The position numbers and the translations under genes were made by a program. Below the pieces are notes generated by a model. It was given only the letters and a program-made list of their open reading frames with translations, was not told the DNA's origin and searched no databases. A stretch of 20,764 bases of DNA, taken from Hypsibius dujardini. Lineage: Eukaryota > Tardigrada > Eutardigrada > Parachela > Hypsibiidae. Positions 18,950 through 20,764 of the stretch are shown in pieces (positions within the stretch are counted from its first letter, which is position 1; each line of letters starts with the position of its first letter). Location of the stretch: NCBI GenBank assembly GCA_001579985.1, contig LRSR01008258.1, positions 1 through 20,764 of the forward strand. The letters run 5' to 3'.

Positions 18950-19675
18950 TTATTATGCAAGACAGACGGATGAGTGAAGCGAGCGTTTCCAGCGGTGAAT
19001 TCGACAGCAAAAGGCTAGCGGATGCAGGGGAAAGATGGGAAATTGCAAATCCCCAGCGGACGGAGGAATTAGGGGGAAAAACCACACTAGGAGATCCGGA
19101 TAGGATTCAGGTAAATTTCTTTTCTTTCCAGCAAACAACAACGACAACGTATGTAACGCAAGTGCTACGTTGATACGTAACAGCTGACTGCAACGTATGT
19201 TTGGTAGACTACTCCGTACCGAGACGTACCATCAATCGTCCGATTGATTGACTCAAAATCTTCCTCAACGGGGTTGATAGAAGATGGCTGACCCCAAAAC
19301 GTCAAAGACAGCTCCGAAATCAAGATCCGTAACGGTAGTTACGCCTAAACGCGTATCTCGGTCGCAAGTCCCGATACGTGGACAGCTGATCAGTAACTTA
19401 CGCAATTGGACGTATCCGTAGCTCGTGCAGTTAAATGGCGGTCTTCGGCGGGTCTTCCGCGTCCTCTTATATGTATGTAGAGCTGCAGAATGCAAAATGA
19501 TGGGGTGGTTTATCGAAAAATGTAAGGTACACAGTAGCCAGAAATCCTGTGTTTTCAGGGGATGTCTGCGCGTGATGGATATGGATGATACGATACAGGC
19601 AACAAGGGTCGTTGAGAGTGAGTGCGCATTTCGAGAAAAACGCTATATGCTGTAGCTGTCCCAGTTCGTTGCATC

Positions 19676-19681
<6 letters not shown>

Positions 19682-19719
<38 letters not shown>

Positions 19720-19731
19720 TGTGTGTGTGTA
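19682..19731. repeat. GT dinucleotide microsatellite
   Basis: About 24 GT units with one A interruption, roughly 730 nt upstream of the NitFhit start codon. Confidence 0.95.
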
Positions 19732-20041
19732 TTGACGAGGGTGCCTGGTTGTTGCGAAACCTACTGCATGTTCTCTGCGCATGTTGGCGGGGCTCGCTGT
19801 GGGCCGCAGTGCAAAGTTCGCCGTCGTGTGCCAGACGTGGTGCGAAGAGTGTGTCAAAACTGTTATGTGGATCTCGGACCCCGGCGGCACCGACGCGAGC
19901 TCGCTCAAATGGTGCGATTCGTTGGTGTTTATGAATTGACCGAATTCACCATATAAATATTTCGCGATAAGTTCATCACACACAAATTCATTCATTCGTC
20001 TGCTTGATTACCGGGCCTAATGTCTCATGGTGATCGAGGTT

Positions 20042-20094
20042 AACCGTCTGAGTCCCTCTGACCGTCTGAGTCCCTCTGACCGTCTGAGTCCCTC
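20042..20094. repeat. 18-bp tandem repeat (ACCGTCTGAGTCCCTCTG)
   Basis: Almost three exact copies in a row. The unit is a multiple of three, so it keeps a reading frame open, but there is no other sign of coding. Confidence 0.9.
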
Positions 20095-20374
20095 CCGAAA
20101 AACACTATCCGAAATACGGTTACAATCGATCACGGTCACAGTTGCTCTCTTAAATACCGTGCAATACTGCGTAACAATGCAGCTTGTAACCCTTTTTAGT
20201 CCCTCGAGTAAAAAGGTGACCAAACAGAGTAGCATTTATGACACCAATTTTATTGCGACTTCCGGAGTAAGTTTGAAGAGGCTGGAAATGGAGAACAAAT
20301 TGTCGATTTCAATAGTTTTGTTAAAGATAGAGTTTAAAATTACTTAAGTGTTGGTAAAGGAGGATTAAAATGCC

Positions 20375-20609
20375 AATTGACCACTGGTCAGTCGGGTTTG
20401 TAGTCAAATTATCCTCCTCATTGTGAATTTCATTGTCCCTTCTATTGTGTGTCTCTGTTAGCTCAGATGTATGTGCTCTGTCTCATACGATAAATTCCCG
20501 GACGAGCATTTTTTACCCATTTTTTCTCATCCCTAAAGGCTGGTTGATCATGTCAAATGATTTTGTGATCAAGAAGGAGGCATTTTGGGAAGATTGACCA
20601 TTGGTCAAT
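20375..20609. repeat. Pair of near-palindromes TTGACCA-N-TGGTCA
   Basis: AATTGACCACTGGTCA at 20375-20390 and ATTGACCATTGGTCAAT at 20593-20609 are near-perfect palindromes around one central base. The sequence to their left is also similar (an AAGGAGG string 13 bases or so upstream), so they look like diverged direct copies. Confidence 0.6.
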
Positions 20610-20764
20610 CCAATTCAATTGGGGCTGCTCCTAATTGTAGATTATTTTGGATCTAATTTTAGGATGCAATTATGGATTCGTTTCGGTATGGACAAAAAGA
20701 TAGACCGCCAAATTTTAACGTACTGTGGTACCGTTTCGAGAACAATAAAGCGGATCAATTCAAG

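Larger units (their letters stand above)
18950..20764. other. 5' flank of NitFhit to window end, no recognisable gene
   Basis: Besides the repeats listed, no coding region is supported. The stretch 19140-19400 is rich in ACGTA/TACGT strings in both orientations, perhaps an old foldback remnant. A TATA-like ATATAAATAT lies at 19951-19960 on the plus strand, followed by an ATG-started 106-codon frame at 20027-20347 that is built partly on a tandem repeat and is not called. Confidence 0.5.

Noticed and set aside
19140-19420. A further foldback element built on ACGTA/TACGT strings
   Set aside because: Arms could be aligned only in short pieces with many gaps, so this is mentioned as a possible remnant and not called.
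20027-20347. ATG-started 106-codon open frame with three RLSPSD repeats
   Set aside because: The repeats come from an 18-bp tandem that keeps the frame open. The rest has no family motif and no splice or poly(A) context.

Overview
The window is nuclear DNA from an invertebrate animal, probably a protostome. The evidence is three complete, intron-rich genes with GT-AG introns (mostly 70-700 nt), many tri- to hexanucleotide microsatellites inside introns, short foldback (MITE-like) elements, and a Nit-Fhit fusion gene of the kind known from flies and nematodes. No bacterial operon, tRNA, rRNA or CRISPR array is visible. Species cannot be named from sequence alone.

Layout. Positions 1-1921: no convincing gene; one foldback element and one tandem repeat. 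Positions 1922-5886 (+): an 8-exon gene of 384 codons with domain order DEP-DEP-PDZ, matching DEPTOR, the mTOR-binding inhibitor. Positions 5887-7396: intergenic, holding one copy of a dispersed repeat and a GACG minisatellite. Positions 7397-12227 (-): a 9-exon gene of 780 codons encoding a secreted astacin metalloprotease followed by two bulb-type (B-type) lectin domains and three PAN/Apple-like repeats. This combination is the most unusual item here. Positions 12228-15410: intergenic, with a perfect foldback element, a broken fragment of an IgCAM-type fibronectin III gene (minus strand) and a second copy of the dispersed repeat. Positions 15411-18949 (-): a 10-exon NitFhit gene of 468 codons, with both active sites intact. 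Positions 18950-20764: no convincing gene; simple repeats and short palindromes.

The three genes are separate transcription units with no sign of shared regulation. DEPTOR and NitFhit are intracellular growth or metabolism proteins. The astacin-lectin-PAN product should be secreted and could bring proteolysis to a glycan-bearing target. All exon boundaries were worked out by hand from reading-frame phase, splice consensus and family motifs. They agree in phase through all three genes, but no transcript evidence was available.
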